Of a stretch of 64,000 bases of DNA, positions 17,604-27,263 are shown in pieces; position 1 is the first letter of the stretch; each line of letters begins with the position of its first letter. A program made the position numbers and the translations under genes. The notes beneath the pieces were generated by a model. It searched no databases, was not told where the DNA came from, and saw only the letters and a list, made by a program, of their open reading frames with translations. The DNA is from JAJTFW01 sp046330075 (GTDB lineage: Bacteria; Bacteroidota; Bacteroidia; AKYH767-A; OLB10), in NCBI GenBank assembly GCA_046330075.1, contig JAXLTL010000007.1, positions 124,001 to 188,000 on the forward strand, written 5' to 3'.

Positions 17604-20542
17604 ACAGGTTAACCGGCTTTCTGTTTCTCTTCCTCTTACCGTTTCTGTTACCCGCCCAACAGGTAGTAACAGTAGCGGGGCTGGCCGGCGTTGCCGGTAC
17701 CGGCGATGGCACAGGAACATCAGCACGGTTCAATGAACCACATGCCGTTGTTGCGGATAAAAACGGCAACATCTATATTGCCGATCGTCTCAACAATAAA
17801 ATCCGGAAGACAGAACCTAACGGTACCGTATCTACGTTTGCGGGAACAGGAGTAGCTGGCAGCACCGATGGTCCGGGAAATACCGCCACTTTTAATCAGC
17901 CCTGGGGCATTGCCATCGATACACTTGGATATTTATATGTTGCAGATAACCGCAGCTATAAAATCCGGAAGATAGATCCGGCCGGAAACGTAACCACGAT
18001 TGCCGGAACAGGCGTTTTCGGTACTACCAACGGACCGGTGAACACTGCTTCGTTTTCTTCACCTGCAGGTATAGCGGTTACTAAAGACGGCCAAACGATC
18101 TATATTTCCGAATACAATACACACGTCATTCGCCGCATCAGCGGAGGAACAGTATCGGTTGTGGCCGGAACGGTGTACATCACCGGATCAACGGATGGCA
18201 CCGGCACTGCGGCGTCATTCGATCATCCGTATGGTATCACTCTTCTGAGCAACGGCAATCTTGTCATTGCGGACGAATGGAACTGTAAACTTCGTCAGAT
18301 GACTCCCGCCGGAGTTGTATCTACTTTGGCAGGTACCGGAACTCCCGGCAGCGCGGATGGTGCTGCTGCATCAGCGTCCTTCAATTATCCGGCATCAGTA
18401 ACAGCGGATACACTTGGAAACATTTTCGTAGCCGATGCGCTGAATTCTACCATCCGCAAATTCAGTACGCTGTCCGGACAGGTCTCTACCTATGCGGGAA
18501 CAGCCGGACTCACCGGATCCACCGATGGTACCGGCGCAGCAGCGCGGTTTAATCATCCCAGTGGTGTTGCTTACAACCGTGCCCGCAGGAATATTTACGT
18601 TGCCGATCTTGACAATCACCTGCTGCGTAAAATCACCATGGTTTCGCCAACAGCGCTTACGCTGGCTGTGGCAGGCTCCGCTTCCGTATGTGCAGGTAAC
18701 CCTGCCACCTTTACTATTACACCATCTGGTCTCAGCGGGTATACGCTCATTGAAAACGGAATTACACTCGGAACTTCGGTGAATGGTACTATCACGGTAA
18801 ACAATCTTTCTGCCGGCGCCCATACCTTCACAGCCATAGCATTCGACGCACAGGGAGCTACTGCCTTCTCAAACAATATTAACGTTACCGTATATCCGTC
18901 ATTTACACCTACGGTTTCCAGCAGCGGCGGAACAGCCATCTGTAATGGCCAGTCCCTCACGCTGACAGCGCAAGCAGGAACAGCCTATGCCTGGAGCAAC
19001 GGAGCTACCACACCGGCAATCACCGTGACAACGGCCGGCGCGTTTTCTGTCACCGTCACCAACTCCAACGGATGTACCGGTACCTCATCAGCTATTAATA
19101 TCACCGTACAAACTTCTCCGGTAGCCACCATCACTGTTGCCAGCGATACGGTTTGTCCGGGTAAAACCACAACGCTTACCGCCGCGGCTGCCAATGCCTA
19201 TGCCTGGAGTAACGGTGCCACCACGCAATCTATCACTGCCGGTGCCGGAAATTATTCGGTAACCGTAACAGGTCCGGGCGGATGCACAGCCTCCACCACA
19301 CAAACGATTGCCAGTTATTCTGTGACGGCACCAGTTATCAGTCCTTCCGGCTCTATCACCATCCTGCAGGGCGACTCCGTTCAACTGCAGGCTACAGGTT
19401 CCGGCACATTTGCCTGGAGTAACGGCGCTACGACAACAGCGATCTGGGTGCATTCGGGTGGCACCTATACCGTCACCACCACCAGTGCACAGGGATGTAC
19501 TTCCACCTCTACAGGTGTAACAGTAACATTGGTCAGCAGTGCAAATATGTTTTCAGCGCTTGGTGCTACCAGCTTCTGTGATGGCGGCAGTGTTATACTC
19601 AGCAGCGCGTTTTCATCCGGCAACCAATGGTATTTCGAAGGGACACCCATTACCGGTGCTACCGGCAACCAGTATACGGTTACCGACAGCGGCTGGTATG
19701 CCCTCTCAGTCTATATCAACGGCACCTGGCTGCACTCCGACTCTGTGCTCGTACGTGTTTATCAGAATCCTGATGTACCCATTGCGAACGATACCGCTGC
19801 CTGCAAAGGTGATAAGGTATTGCTGAGCGTTGTTCAGGAGCCGGGACTCACCTACAAATGGTACGATGATTTCGCATCCGGAACACTCCTCGGCAGCGGG
19901 CCTGCCTTATTAACTCCGGTACTCACAGCGCCCACCACTTATTATGTTGAAGCGCGCAATGCCAATGGCTGTATTTCTCCGGCGCGGATGGATGTAGACG
20001 TCGCAGTCCTCTCTGTTCCTGTACCCGCTTTCACCTACTCCGTCAATTCACAGAACGGAACGTATACAGCCACATTCAACTGTACTTCTCTCAATCCTGA
20101 ATCAGTCCTCTGGATTTTCGGAGATACAGCCGTTGCCGGAAATATGTCCTCACTGTTACAGCCGGAATTCACGTATGCCTCTGAAGGCAATTATACCGTT
20201 GTACTCATCACTTATAATGCTTTCGGTTGCGCCGATACACTCTACAAAACATTGTTTATCGGTGTTGAGAGAAACCTCTTCGTGCCGACCACCTTCACAC
20301 CCAATGGCGATGGCAAGAACGACCTCTTCCGGGTGCGTGGAGACAATATCATCACCGAAGACATGCGCATCTACGATCAGTGGGGCACACTTGTATACAG
20401 TACCAACAGTGCTAAACCGGAATGGGACGGCACAGTAAACGGCTCGACAGTGCAAAACGGTACCTACTTCTATCGGATACGCATTACCGACAAAAACCAA
20501 ACCCTTAAAGAAATTACCGGACCCATCACGGTCATCAAATGA
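17600..20542 (+). CDS. NHL-repeat/Ig-like adhesin with gliding-motility-type (type B) CTD
   Basis: This is a 980-residue secreted protein. It has a signal peptide (LLPAQQ), then at least five NHL-type propeller repeats (residues about 22-345) with recurring 'GT...G.STDG.G..A.F..P.G', 'IYVADL.NH.IRK' and 'VAGT' elements. Several Ig-like/Ser-Thr-rich repeats follow with 'YAWSNGATT..I.V..AG.Y.VTVT', then a PKD-like domain near 840. The end is FTPNGDGKNDLFRV to ITGPITVIK, the gliding-motility-associated type B sorting domain. Type B cargo usually needs a cognate SprF-type partner, and such a gene follows in a 4-nt overlap. A cell-surface adhesin role is inferred. Confidence 0.85.
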   Translation: MNRLTGFLFLFLLPFLLPAQQVVTVAGLAGVAGTGDGTGTSARFNEPHAVVADKNGNIYIADRLNNKIRKTEPNGTVSTFAGTGVAGSTDGPGNTATFNQPWGIAIDTLGYLYVADNRSYKIRKIDPAGNVTTIAGTGVFGTTNGPVNTASFSSPAGIAVTKDGQTIYISEYNTHVIRRISGGTVSVVAGTVYITGSTDGTGTAASFDHPYGITLLSNGNLVIADEWNCKLRQMTPAGVVSTLAGTGTPGSADGAAASASFNYPASVTADTLGNIFVADALNSTIRKFSTLSGQVSTYAGTAGLTGSTDGTGAAARFNHPSGVAYNRARRNIYVADLDNHLLRKITMVSPTALTLAVAGSASVCAGNPATFTITPSGLSGYTLIENGITLGTSVNGTITVNNLSAGAHTFTAIAFDAQGATAFSNNINVTVYPSFTPTVSSSGGTAICNGQSLTLTAQAGTAYAWSNGATTPAITVTTAGAFSVTVTNSNGCTGTSSAINITVQTSPVATITVASDTVCPGKTTTLTAAAANAYAWSNGATTQSITAGAGNYSVTVTGPGGCTASTTQTIASYSVTAPVISPSGSITILQGDSVQLQATGSGTFAWSNGATTTAIWVHSGGTYTVTTTSAQGCTSTSTGVTVTLVSSANMFSALGATSFCDGGSVILSSAFSSGNQWYFEGTPITGATGNQYTVTDSGWYALSVYINGTWLHSDSVLVRVYQNPDVPIANDTAACKGDKVLLSVVQEPGLTYKWYDDFASGTLLGSGPALLTPVLTAPTTYYVEARNANGCISPARMDVDVAVLSVPVPAFTYSVNSQNGTYTATFNCTSLNPESVLWIFGDTAVAGNMSSLLQPEFTYASEGNYTVVLITYNAFGCADTLYKTLFIGVERNLFVPTTFTPNGDGKNDLFRVRGDNIITEDMRIYDQWGTLVYSTNSAKPEWDGTVNGSTVQNGTYFYRIRITDKNQTLKEITGPITVIK

Positions 20543-22599
20543 TACAACGGATCAGACATATTCTTCTCGTGTCGCTCGCATTGCTGGCTGTAACTGCCGG
20601 TTACGCGCAGGATCCGCATTTTACCCAGTTCACACGGATTCCGACCTGGTATAACCCTGCTACTTCCGGACACGCGGTAGAACATATACGTCTCACCTTA
20701 CTCTACAGAAATCAATGGGCCGGAGCTACCAGCCCGTTCAGGACCGAAGGCATCTTCTTCGACAAACAGGTCAGCAAAGTAGGGTTTGGGGCCAACATCG
20801 TCAATAACTCTGCCGGCGAATCCGGTTTCCGACAGCTCTATCTGAACGGGCAGCTATCTTACCGGCTTAAATTCGGACGACATGCACTCGTTTCCGGGGT
20901 ACAGGTTGGATTCATCCAGAAAAGCTTTGATCCCTCGAAGATGACCTTCGACGATCAGTACACGGTAGATCAGGGATACAACCCGAACAACCCCACATCA
21001 GAAACATTCAGCTATACAAAACTCACGCGCCCTGATTTTGGGCTCGGCCTGTTGTGGACCTACGGCAAAACAGGTAAGGACCATTTCTATCCCTTCGCCG
21101 GACTCTCTTTGCAGCACCTTAACCAGCCCAAAGAATCCTTCATTGAACAGGACAACATCATTCCGCGAAAGTACACTCTGAATGCCGGACTCGGCATCTG
21201 GATCAACGAATCATGGTTCCTCACCCCCACCCTACAATACTCACAGCAGCAGTTTGCAAAAGAACTCCTGGGCAGTGTGATGGTGCGCCTTCCGATGGAA
21301 GACCGCAATCAGGTTGAAGGCGGAATCATCTTCCGGAACAACGACGCCCTGGCACTTTATGCCGGATATCAATGGAACAGCTTTATGGCCGGCATGAGTT
21401 ATGACATCAATATCTCCGGAGCAACCGGCGGCAGTGGTGCCTTTGAACTCACGTTAACGTATATACCCAAGGCGAAAGCGAAGAAAGAAGAAACGAAGAA
21501 AAAGCAGAAGACACCTCCGAAGGTAGAGAAAGAAAGCAAGGAGAAGGACAAGCCCGCGAAGCCACCGGTTACCGAAACCAAATCAAAGACTGTTTCAAAT
21601 CCGGTTCCGAAGGCGACTCCTGAAAAGAATAAGGGGACTGCTACACCAGAAAAGAAACCGGTGGAAGCGAAAGCCAAGCCTGTTACGAAACCTGTCACCA
21701 GGCCGGTCACAGCCAAACCTGCAGTGACAAAAGCGGCACCGGCAGCAAATGAAGCACCGAAAGAGATAATAACAGGTGCGCCTATACGAAACATTTCCGC
21801 ACAGATTCCTGTAAATATATCCTATCCGGAACCCGTCACTACTGCCCCGCTGCAGTCATCACAGCTGACACCGGTTGTCACCGAAGGCGACGCCGACCTG
21901 ATCACTCCGATGATAGTACGAAACCACCTGTTGGTGATACCCTCCACCCTCAAACAGCCCGAACCCAAACGTGTGGCTGCAAAATCGGCTGCAAAGCTTG
22001 CTCCGGTAACGATTGTGGAAGTGACGGAATCGCCGAAGGTTGAACAACCGGTAACCACCGATGCAGATGGTGATGGTATTGAAGATGCAAAAGATAAGTG
22101 TCCGTACATGAAGGGCGGAGCTGCTACCGGCGGTTGTCCCGACACGGACGGAGATGGCATCACCGATATGGAAGATATGTGTCCGCTGGAACCGGGAACA
22201 AGGGCCACCAACGGCTGCGCTGTGAAAACGGCGGAGATCACCCTCAACAACGCGACCAAACACGTAGGAAATATTGAATTCAAAACCGGAAGTACGGAAG
22301 TACACGGATTATACAAGCTCGACATTATAGAGCCGGCGCTTGATTCCCTGCTCGACGATCCGAATCTGGTACTGGTCATCACCGGCCATACCGACAGTGA
22401 AGGGGATGCTCCATTCAACATGAACCTCTCCCAGGCGCGTGCCGATGTGGTGAAAAACATCTTCATCCGCAAAGGACTCGAAGAAAACCGTATCACCACG
22501 GTAGCCTATGGTGAGAACATGCCGATCAGAGACAACCTGAGTGACGATGGACGTCAGCGCAACAGAAGAGTGGAAATTCATTTAATGAAAAAGAAATAA
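20539..22599 (+). CDS. PorP/SprF-family T9SS outer-membrane protein fused to OmpA domain
   Basis: The 686-residue protein has a signal peptide (AGYAQDPHFTQF; the QDPHFTQF start is typical of PorP/SprF). A beta-barrel of about 290 residues follows. A Lys/Pro/Thr-rich linker spans about residues 312-400. Next come two thrombospondin type-3-like calcium repeats (DADGDGIEDAKDKCP, DTDGDGITDMEDMCP) and a C-terminal OmpA-like peptidoglycan-binding domain with ITGHTDSEGDAPFNMNLSQARA and NRRVEIH. PorP/SprF proteins are normally about 310 residues, so this one has gained an anchor. It overlaps the type B cargo gene upstream, suggesting a dedicated cargo/translocon partner pair. Confidence 0.85.
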   Translation: MIQRIRHILLVSLALLAVTAGYAQDPHFTQFTRIPTWYNPATSGHAVEHIRLTLLYRNQWAGATSPFRTEGIFFDKQVSKVGFGANIVNNSAGESGFRQLYLNGQLSYRLKFGRHALVSGVQVGFIQKSFDPSKMTFDDQYTVDQGYNPNNPTSETFSYTKLTRPDFGLGLLWTYGKTGKDHFYPFAGLSLQHLNQPKESFIEQDNIIPRKYTLNAGLGIWINESWFLTPTLQYSQQQFAKELLGSVMVRLPMEDRNQVEGGIIFRNNDALALYAGYQWNSFMAGMSYDINISGATGGSGAFELTLTYIPKAKAKKEETKKKQKTPPKVEKESKEKDKPAKPPVTETKSKTVSNPVPKATPEKNKGTATPEKKPVEAKAKPVTKPVTRPVTAKPAVTKAAPAANEAPKEIITGAPIRNISAQIPVNISYPEPVTTAPLQSSQLTPVVTEGDADLITPMIVRNHLLVIPSTLKQPEPKRVAAKSAAKLAPVTIVEVTESPKVEQPVTTDADGDGIEDAKDKCPYMKGGAATGGCPDTDGDGITDMEDMCPLEPGTRATNGCAVKTAEITLNNATKHVGNIEFKTGSTEVHGLYKLDIIEPALDSLLDDPNLVLVITGHTDSEGDAPFNMNLSQARADVVKNIFIRKGLEENRITTVAYGENMPIRDNLSDDGRQRNRRVEIHLMKKK

Positions 22600-22610
22600 A
22601 ATAATTGTAT

Positions 22611-23699
22611 ATGCTTTCTGAATACTTGTTGATTATTGTGAGTAGTGTTACAGCGATGTTGATATCAACAATCCTGATTCCGTGCTGGATAAAAGTATGC
22701 ACGAAATGGAATTTATTTGAGAAAACCGACGACCGGAAACGACATAAAGAATCGATTCCTACGATGGGTGGTATTGCCATTTTTGCAGGGATCTGCATCA
22801 GTTTTCTGTCCTTCTCGGGCGGACTCTCCGGCTATAATGGCGGACAGCTGATAGCGGCGGTGATCATCACGTTCTTCACCGGCTTCTTTGACGATCTCAC
22901 CGATCTCAAACCCTCCCGTAAAGTAATGTTCCAGCTGGTGGCATCTGTGCTGGCAATTCTCGCGGGTTTCCGCATTGAAAGCTTATATGGTTTTCTGGGT
23001 ATTCAGCATCTGCCGCTCGTTGTCAGCTGGGGTGCTACCATCTTCTTCATCATCGCCGTAACCAATGCCCTCAATCTCATTGACGGACTGGACGGACTGG
23101 CGGGAAGTCTCACTCTGGTTTCCAGCATCATCTTCGGCATTCTCTTTCTGCAAGCCGGACATCTGCCGATGGCAATGCTCAGCTTCAGCATCAGCGGAGC
23201 CGTTTTTGGATTCCTCATCTACAACTTTCATCCGGCACGCATCTTTATGGGTGATACCGGTTCACTCGTGCTTGGGTTTCTTTTATCTGTGCAGGCTATT
23301 TCACTCTTCCAGCTCTATACACAGGGAAGTCCTGATGTACCCGCACTGACACCCGCACTGATCGCGGCGGTACTGTTTGTGCCGATGTATGATGTGCTGC
23401 GTGTATCGGTTATCCGCATCATCACCGGTTATTCACCCTTCCATCCCGACCGCAACCACGTGCATCATATGATTGTAGGCCAGGGATTCGGGCAACGCAT
23501 CACCACCCTCATGATCGCAGGTTTTAACCTCATGTATGTAGGTATTGCCATGTTCTTCCCGAATATGGGCATTAACAGCTTTCTCATACTCTCTGTCTGC
23601 CTCGGTATGCTTACTATGAATACGCTCACCATGTCGTGGCTCGCACTGATGTACGGACGCATGGGCGGCCGCCTCTACGATCGTGCCGTAAAAGCCTGA
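22611..23699 (+). CDS. MraY/WecA-family phosphoglycosyltransferase
   Basis: This 362-residue polytopic protein (about ten membrane segments) has the family motifs for magnesium and polyprenyl-phosphate binding: FFDDLTDLKPSRK, NLIDGLDGLAG, FLIYNFHPARIFMGDTGS and the HPDRNHVHH loop. These fit WecA/TagO-type UDP-sugar:undecaprenyl-phosphate sugar-1-phosphate transferases better than MraY proper. The enzyme would load the first sugar onto the lipid carrier and so start synthesis of the EPS or O-antigen encoded nearby. Start is ATG 22611, 11 nt after the OmpA-fusion stop; the annotated TTG two codons upstream is unlikely. Confidence 0.85.
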   Translation: MLSEYLLIIVSSVTAMLISTILIPCWIKVCTKWNLFEKTDDRKRHKESIPTMGGIAIFAGICISFLSFSGGLSGYNGGQLIAAVIITFFTGFFDDLTDLKPSRKVMFQLVASVLAILAGFRIESLYGFLGIQHLPLVVSWGATIFFIIAVTNALNLIDGLDGLAGSLTLVSSIIFGILFLQAGHLPMAMLSFSISGAVFGFLIYNFHPARIFMGDTGSLVLGFLLSVQAISLFQLYTQGSPDVPALTPALIAAVLFVPMYDVLRVSVIRIITGYSPFHPDRNHVHHMIVGQGFGQRITTLMIAGFNLMYVGIAMFFPNMGINSFLILSVCLGMLTMNTLTMSWLALMYGRMGGRLYDRAVKA

Positions 23700-23744
23700 T
23701 ATCCCGCGAAACCTTTTATTTTTGGAGCCGACCAAATCTGCTCC

Positions 23745-25109
23745 ATGAAACGTATCGTACTCCTTCTCCTGGGAATTCTTCCCGCCTTTTCATTCGCTCA
23801 AAGCAACGACTCCCTTGTCATCCGTAAAATTTACGATGAAGTGCTGACGCATGGCCATTGTTATGCCTGGCTCGATTATCTCAGTAATCAGATTGGCGGA
23901 CGCGTCAGCGGATCTCCGGAAGCGGCGAAGGCTGTTCAGTATGTTAACCTCGAACTTAAAAAGACGGGGGCTGATACCGTTATACTTCAGGAAGTGATGG
24001 TACCCCACTGGGTACGCGGGGGAAAGGAAGAAGCCTGGATCAATACGGACGGTAAAAAAGTTTCTGTGAACATTACGGCTTTAGGTGGGAGTATTGCCAC
24101 GCCCAAAGGGGGACTCGTAGCCGAAGTAGTGGAAGTCCGCGATTGGGAAGAAATGGAAAAGATGGGAAAAGAACGGATCAGCGGGAAGATTGTATTTATG
24201 AATCACCCCATGAAACCGGAATTTGTGAATACGTTTGAAGCCTATGGTGAAGCCGCCAAATACCGGTATAGTACAGCCATGAAAGCAGCAAAGCTGGGTG
24301 CGGCCGGTGTGGTGGTCCGTTCAATGACGCTCGCCCTCGACGATCATCCGCATACAGGAGCGATGGGATACGACGATTCTATTCCGAAAATTCCCGGGTG
24401 TGCGATCAGTACAAAAGGTGCAGAACTACTCAGCAAATCATTGCGCCGGGATCCGCATCTGACGCTGGTTATAAAACAATATTGTTCTACCCTTCCTGAT
24501 ACATTATCCTACAACGTCATTGGTGAAATCAGAGGCAGTGAGTTTCCGGATGAAGTGATAGTAGTGGGCGGACACCTGGATGCATGGGATACCGGTGATG
24601 GTTCGCATGACGATGGTGCCGGAGTGGTACAATCGATGGAAGTGATACGATTGCTAAAAGCACTCAACATAAAACCCAGGAGGACCATCCGATGTGTAGC
24701 GTTTATGAATGAAGAAAACGGAGGTCGTGGAGGAGAGAAATATGCGCAGGTTGCAGCTGCTTCCGGAAAGAAGCATATTGCTGCCATTGAAAGTGATGCC
24801 GGCGGATTTACTCCACGCGGGTTTACCTTCAAAGGCGACAGCGTAGCGATGCAAAAAGTGATGCAACATCAGCAACTATTCTACCCGTATCTGCTGCGCG
24901 ACTGGCGTCAGGGCTATGGTGGAGCCGATATCAATCATATGGAAAAGCAGGGTACAATGCTGATTGGATTCAGTCCGGATTCACAGCGCTATTTTGATGT
25001 GCACCATGCGGAGACAGATACTTTTGATCAGGTGAATAAGCGCGAACTCGAACTCGGTGCAGCATCAATGGCCGCCCTGGCATGGATCATCAGCGAATAC
25101 GGACTATAA
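23745..25109 (+). CDS. M28-family zinc metallopeptidase, carboxypeptidase Q-like
   Basis: In this 454-residue secreted protein a signal peptide (PAFSFAQ) is followed by a PA-like insert at about residues 115-235. A catalytic M28 domain follows with zinc ligands in GGHLDAWDTGDGSHDDGAG (near residue 275), MNEENGGRGG (near 321; catalytic Glu and ligand) and HHAETDTF (near 421). It should remove N-terminal amino acids or cleave dipeptides in the periplasm or outside the cell. A consensus TATTTTTG -7 element lies about 20 nt upstream of the ATG at 23745, without an obvious -33 TTG. Confidence 0.85.
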   Translation: MKRIVLLLLGILPAFSFAQSNDSLVIRKIYDEVLTHGHCYAWLDYLSNQIGGRVSGSPEAAKAVQYVNLELKKTGADTVILQEVMVPHWVRGGKEEAWINTDGKKVSVNITALGGSIATPKGGLVAEVVEVRDWEEMEKMGKERISGKIVFMNHPMKPEFVNTFEAYGEAAKYRYSTAMKAAKLGAAGVVVRSMTLALDDHPHTGAMGYDDSIPKIPGCAISTKGAELLSKSLRRDPHLTLVIKQYCSTLPDTLSYNVIGEIRGSEFPDEVIVVGGHLDAWDTGDGSHDDGAGVVQSMEVIRLLKALNIKPRRTIRCVAFMNEENGGRGGEKYAQVAAASGKKHIAAIESDAGGFTPRGFTFKGDSVAMQKVMQHQQLFYPYLLRDWRQGYGGADINHMEKQGTMLIGFSPDSQRYFDVHHAETDTFDQVNKRELELGAASMAALAWIISEYGL

Positions 25110-25136
25110 GCACAAGGAACAGCTGGCAGAGGATGA

Positions 25137-25553
25137 TTACAAATCAATCTTCAGCACAAGATCGATGACATCCTTGTCATTATTCTCTTGTTGCCAATCA
25201 CTGTTTTTCACCCCTTCATAAACGAGTGAATCACCGTTGGCGGTAAGCGCAAACACTCTGAACTCAGTGAAAAAATTAGATGGATACGGGTGTCCGCCTG
25301 TGCCGTCTACAGCTTCAAAAATTTTCTCCACTTTATTGGCGCCGATGGTATCTTTCAATAAAGGTACTGCCGCAGTTCCCTGCATAGCTTCCACGCGCAG
25401 TTCCAGCGTAGTAAGGTTCTGAATATTATAATTGGCACGACTAATCGGCTCTGCTGTTTTTCGGCAGGACGCGAAGAACAGAATAGTGAACAAAAGAACG
25501 GCTGTCGCGGAAAGACAGAAGCGTACAGCAGCATTATTTACTTTAAAAGACAT
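25137..25553 (-). CDS. Small putative lipoprotein
   Basis: The 138-residue protein has a long N-terminal hydrophobic segment ending in LFFASC, a lipobox, so the mature form would be a lipoprotein of about 110 residues. The rest (LELRVEAMQGTAAVPLL..., VFALTANGDSLVYEG) looks like a small beta-sandwich with no family that I recognise. It is encoded 18 nt downstream of rpiB on the same strand and probably co-transcribed. Function unknown. Confidence 0.75.
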   Translation of the reverse strand: MSFKVNNAAVRFCLSATAVLLFTILFFASCRKTAEPISRANYNIQNLTTLELRVEAMQGTAAVPLLKDTIGANKVEKIFEAVDGTGGHPYPSNFFTEFRVFALTANGDSLVYEGVKNSDWQQENNDKDVIDLVLKIDL

Positions 25554-25571
25554 GGTATTGCAGGTAATGAA

Positions 25572-26000
25572 TCAGCAGGAAATTTTTGATACTCGTGTTT
25601 GATGACGACCACCTTCGAAGGAGGTGCCAAAGAAGCGATCGGTCATTTCTTTTGCGGCCTCCAGACTCACAAACCGCGCCGGAATACACAGAATATTGGC
25701 GTTGTTGTGTTGTCGTGCAAGTGTAGCAATTTCGGGTGTCCAGCACAATGCAGCACGAATGCCTGCATGTTTGTTGGCGGTCATACAAACGCCGTTGGCA
25801 CTGCCACAGAGGAGCATACCCATACCACCTTCTTCCTGTTCTACGGCAGCTGCGGTAGGATGCGCGAAGTCGGGGTAGTCAACGCTATCGGATGAATAGG
25901 TGCCATGATCCTTAACTTCAAAGCCCCTGGTGAGGAGATACTGCTTCAGCAGCTCCTTCATTTCATAGCCGGCATGATCGGCACCAAGATGAATCAGCAT
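25572..26000 (-). CDS. rpiB: Ribose-5-phosphate isomerase B
   Basis: The 142-residue protein matches the RpiB/LacA family over its full length. The N-terminal phosphate-binding segment is GADHAGYEMK. YPDFAHPTAAAV follows, then the catalytic loop GMLLCGSANGVCMTANKHAGIRAALC (Cys and Gly-Ser-Ala/Gly-Asn-Gly signature), and HNNANILCIPARF near the end. It interconverts ribose 5-phosphate and ribulose 5-phosphate in the pentose phosphate pathway. Family length is normal (about 145). Start at 26000. The next gene on the same strand ends 122 nt upstream. Confidence 0.95.
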   Translation of the reverse strand: MLIHLGADHAGYEMKELLKQYLLTRGFEVKDHGTYSSDSVDYPDFAHPTAAAVEQEEGGMGMLLCGSANGVCMTANKHAGIRAALCWTPEIATLARQHNNANILCIPARFVSLEAAKEMTDRFFGTSFEGGRHQTRVSKISC

Positions 26001-26122
26001 GAGTGGTGTTTGGGACTACAAAATTACATTTTAGGAAGGCGTGCTCCTAATCACTGTTGTTAACCTAAACCATTGATAAACAGACGATAGTGCCTGAATT
26101 AATATTTCTTCATGTTCAGCAT

Positions 26123-26734
26123 TCAAGGGCGGGCGTACGGAAAACGACCAATCTGGCTGCAGCTGTAGTAGGCATCCAGTCCGAGGGAGGCGATACTGCC
26201 GGCTTGTTCGAGATCCAGAAAACCATCCGGCAAAAGAAGGTTTTCGGGGAAGCGGGCAAAGAGCAGTTTGCCGACAACCAGGAAAGTATCGTTCTGACGG
26301 ATAGGCACAATCTCTTCTAACTGTAACGCATAACCGACAATGCTTTCTTCCACGAATGGTGCCACGCACCCCTCTTCGAAAACCGGCGTAAGGGAGCAGG
26401 TATCGAATTCACTTACCCCTTCCGGATATTTTGCGCTGGTTTGATGAGCAGCAGCGACCATTGCAGGGTGAATATGATTGACGGTATATACACCCGTAGC
26501 CTCAATATTTCCGAGCGTATGCGGAGTAGCCGCTCTCGGACGGTTGATATATCCGATGAGTGCCGGGTCGGCGCCAAGATGAACGATGTTGGAGATCAGT
26601 GACAGATTGTGATGTCCTTTTACATCAATGCTGCCGATCAGGCTGGCACTCTTGAATCCACTAAGCGAATTCACAAAGTTCGCACGCCGGATACGGTCCC
26701 ATTGTGTAAGATCACGGAGGTGAAGATGCTGCAT
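26123..26734 (-). CDS. Flavin reductase-like domain protein
   Basis: The 203-residue protein has the flavin-reductase-like split-barrel features: N-terminal SLSGFKSASLIGSIDVKGHHNLSLISNIVHLGADPALIGYINRP, with an FMN-contacting S-N-I pattern, and TLGNIEATGVYTVN, followed by a His-rich loop (NHIHPAMVAAAH). Members reduce flavin for partner oxygenases or bind flavin as electron carriers. No partner monooxygenase lies nearby. Usual length is about 200, so this is intact. Confidence 0.8.
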   Translation of the reverse strand: MQHLHLRDLTQWDRIRRANFVNSLSGFKSASLIGSIDVKGHHNLSLISNIVHLGADPALIGYINRPRAATPHTLGNIEATGVYTVNHIHPAMVAAAHQTSAKYPEGVSEFDTCSLTPVFEEGCVAPFVEESIVGYALQLEEIVPIRQNDTFLVVGKLLFARFPENLLLPDGFLDLEQAGSIASLGLDAYYSCSQIGRFPYARP

Positions 26735-26776
26735 GAAGATGTATAACCAACAGCAGCGGGAAAAGTTAAACAGAGG

Positions 26777-27076
26777 TCAGATTCCCTCGGGCGACTCGAT
26801 AAATTTCAGGAAAGGATGGGATTCACCCAGTTGCCGATGTATCAGGCGATAAGCGGATTTCGCCAGATGATCAGGAAACTGATCTACCACTTTCAGCTCC
26901 ACAACAGGGTTCTGTTCATGGTCAGCTTTGAACTTGGCATATACAGCGCCCAGTTCCAACGGTAGTGAAAACTCCGTCAGGAACCGCTTCAAGGCGACAT
27001 AATGCTGCCAGCGGGTCTCATCCAGCCGCGACATTTCATCGTTCTGTTGGTCGTACGATTGACTATCTATTAACAT
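26777..27076 (-). CDS. Hypothetical protein, 99 residues
   Basis: A small soluble, charged protein with no signal peptide and no membrane segment. It is predicted mostly helical (RWQHYVALKRFLTEFSLPLELG, HLAKSAYRLIHRQLGESHPFL). I do not recognise a family. The ATG at 27076 is preferred; an in-frame TTG lies 9 nt upstream. A minus-strand TAATTTTG motif (27151-27158) about 75 nt upstream matches the -7 consensus of Bacteroidota promoters, which supports expression. It lies 42 nt before the flavin-reductase-like gene on the same strand. Confidence 0.6.
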   Translation of the reverse strand: MLIDSQSYDQQNDEMSRLDETRWQHYVALKRFLTEFSLPLELGAVYAKFKADHEQNPVVELKVVDQFPDHLAKSAYRLIHRQLGESHPFLKFIESPEGI

Positions 27077-27150
27077 AGCTTTCAAACCCGGCCGGGGGTT
27101 TACACTGTAAAAATCACTTCCGGTGGCCTGCCGGAATATCCTTCCGCTAC

Positions 27151-27158
27151 CAAAATTA
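27151..27158 (-). promoter_or_regulatory. TAnnTTTG -7 element candidate
   Basis: The minus-strand sequence TAATTTTG matches the -7 consensus exactly. The nearest upstream TTG is 27 nt away, somewhat longer than the usual spacing, so the promoter is only tentative. It would serve the small gene ending at 26777. Confidence 0.3.
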
Positions 27159-27263
27159 AGGGATTGGATTAAAACGTAAACGTAGCAACATGGATATAAC
27201 TAAGATTAGGCAGTCTTATGCTAATATTTCAACTAAAAAACCGGTTTTCAAACAGAGACGGAA

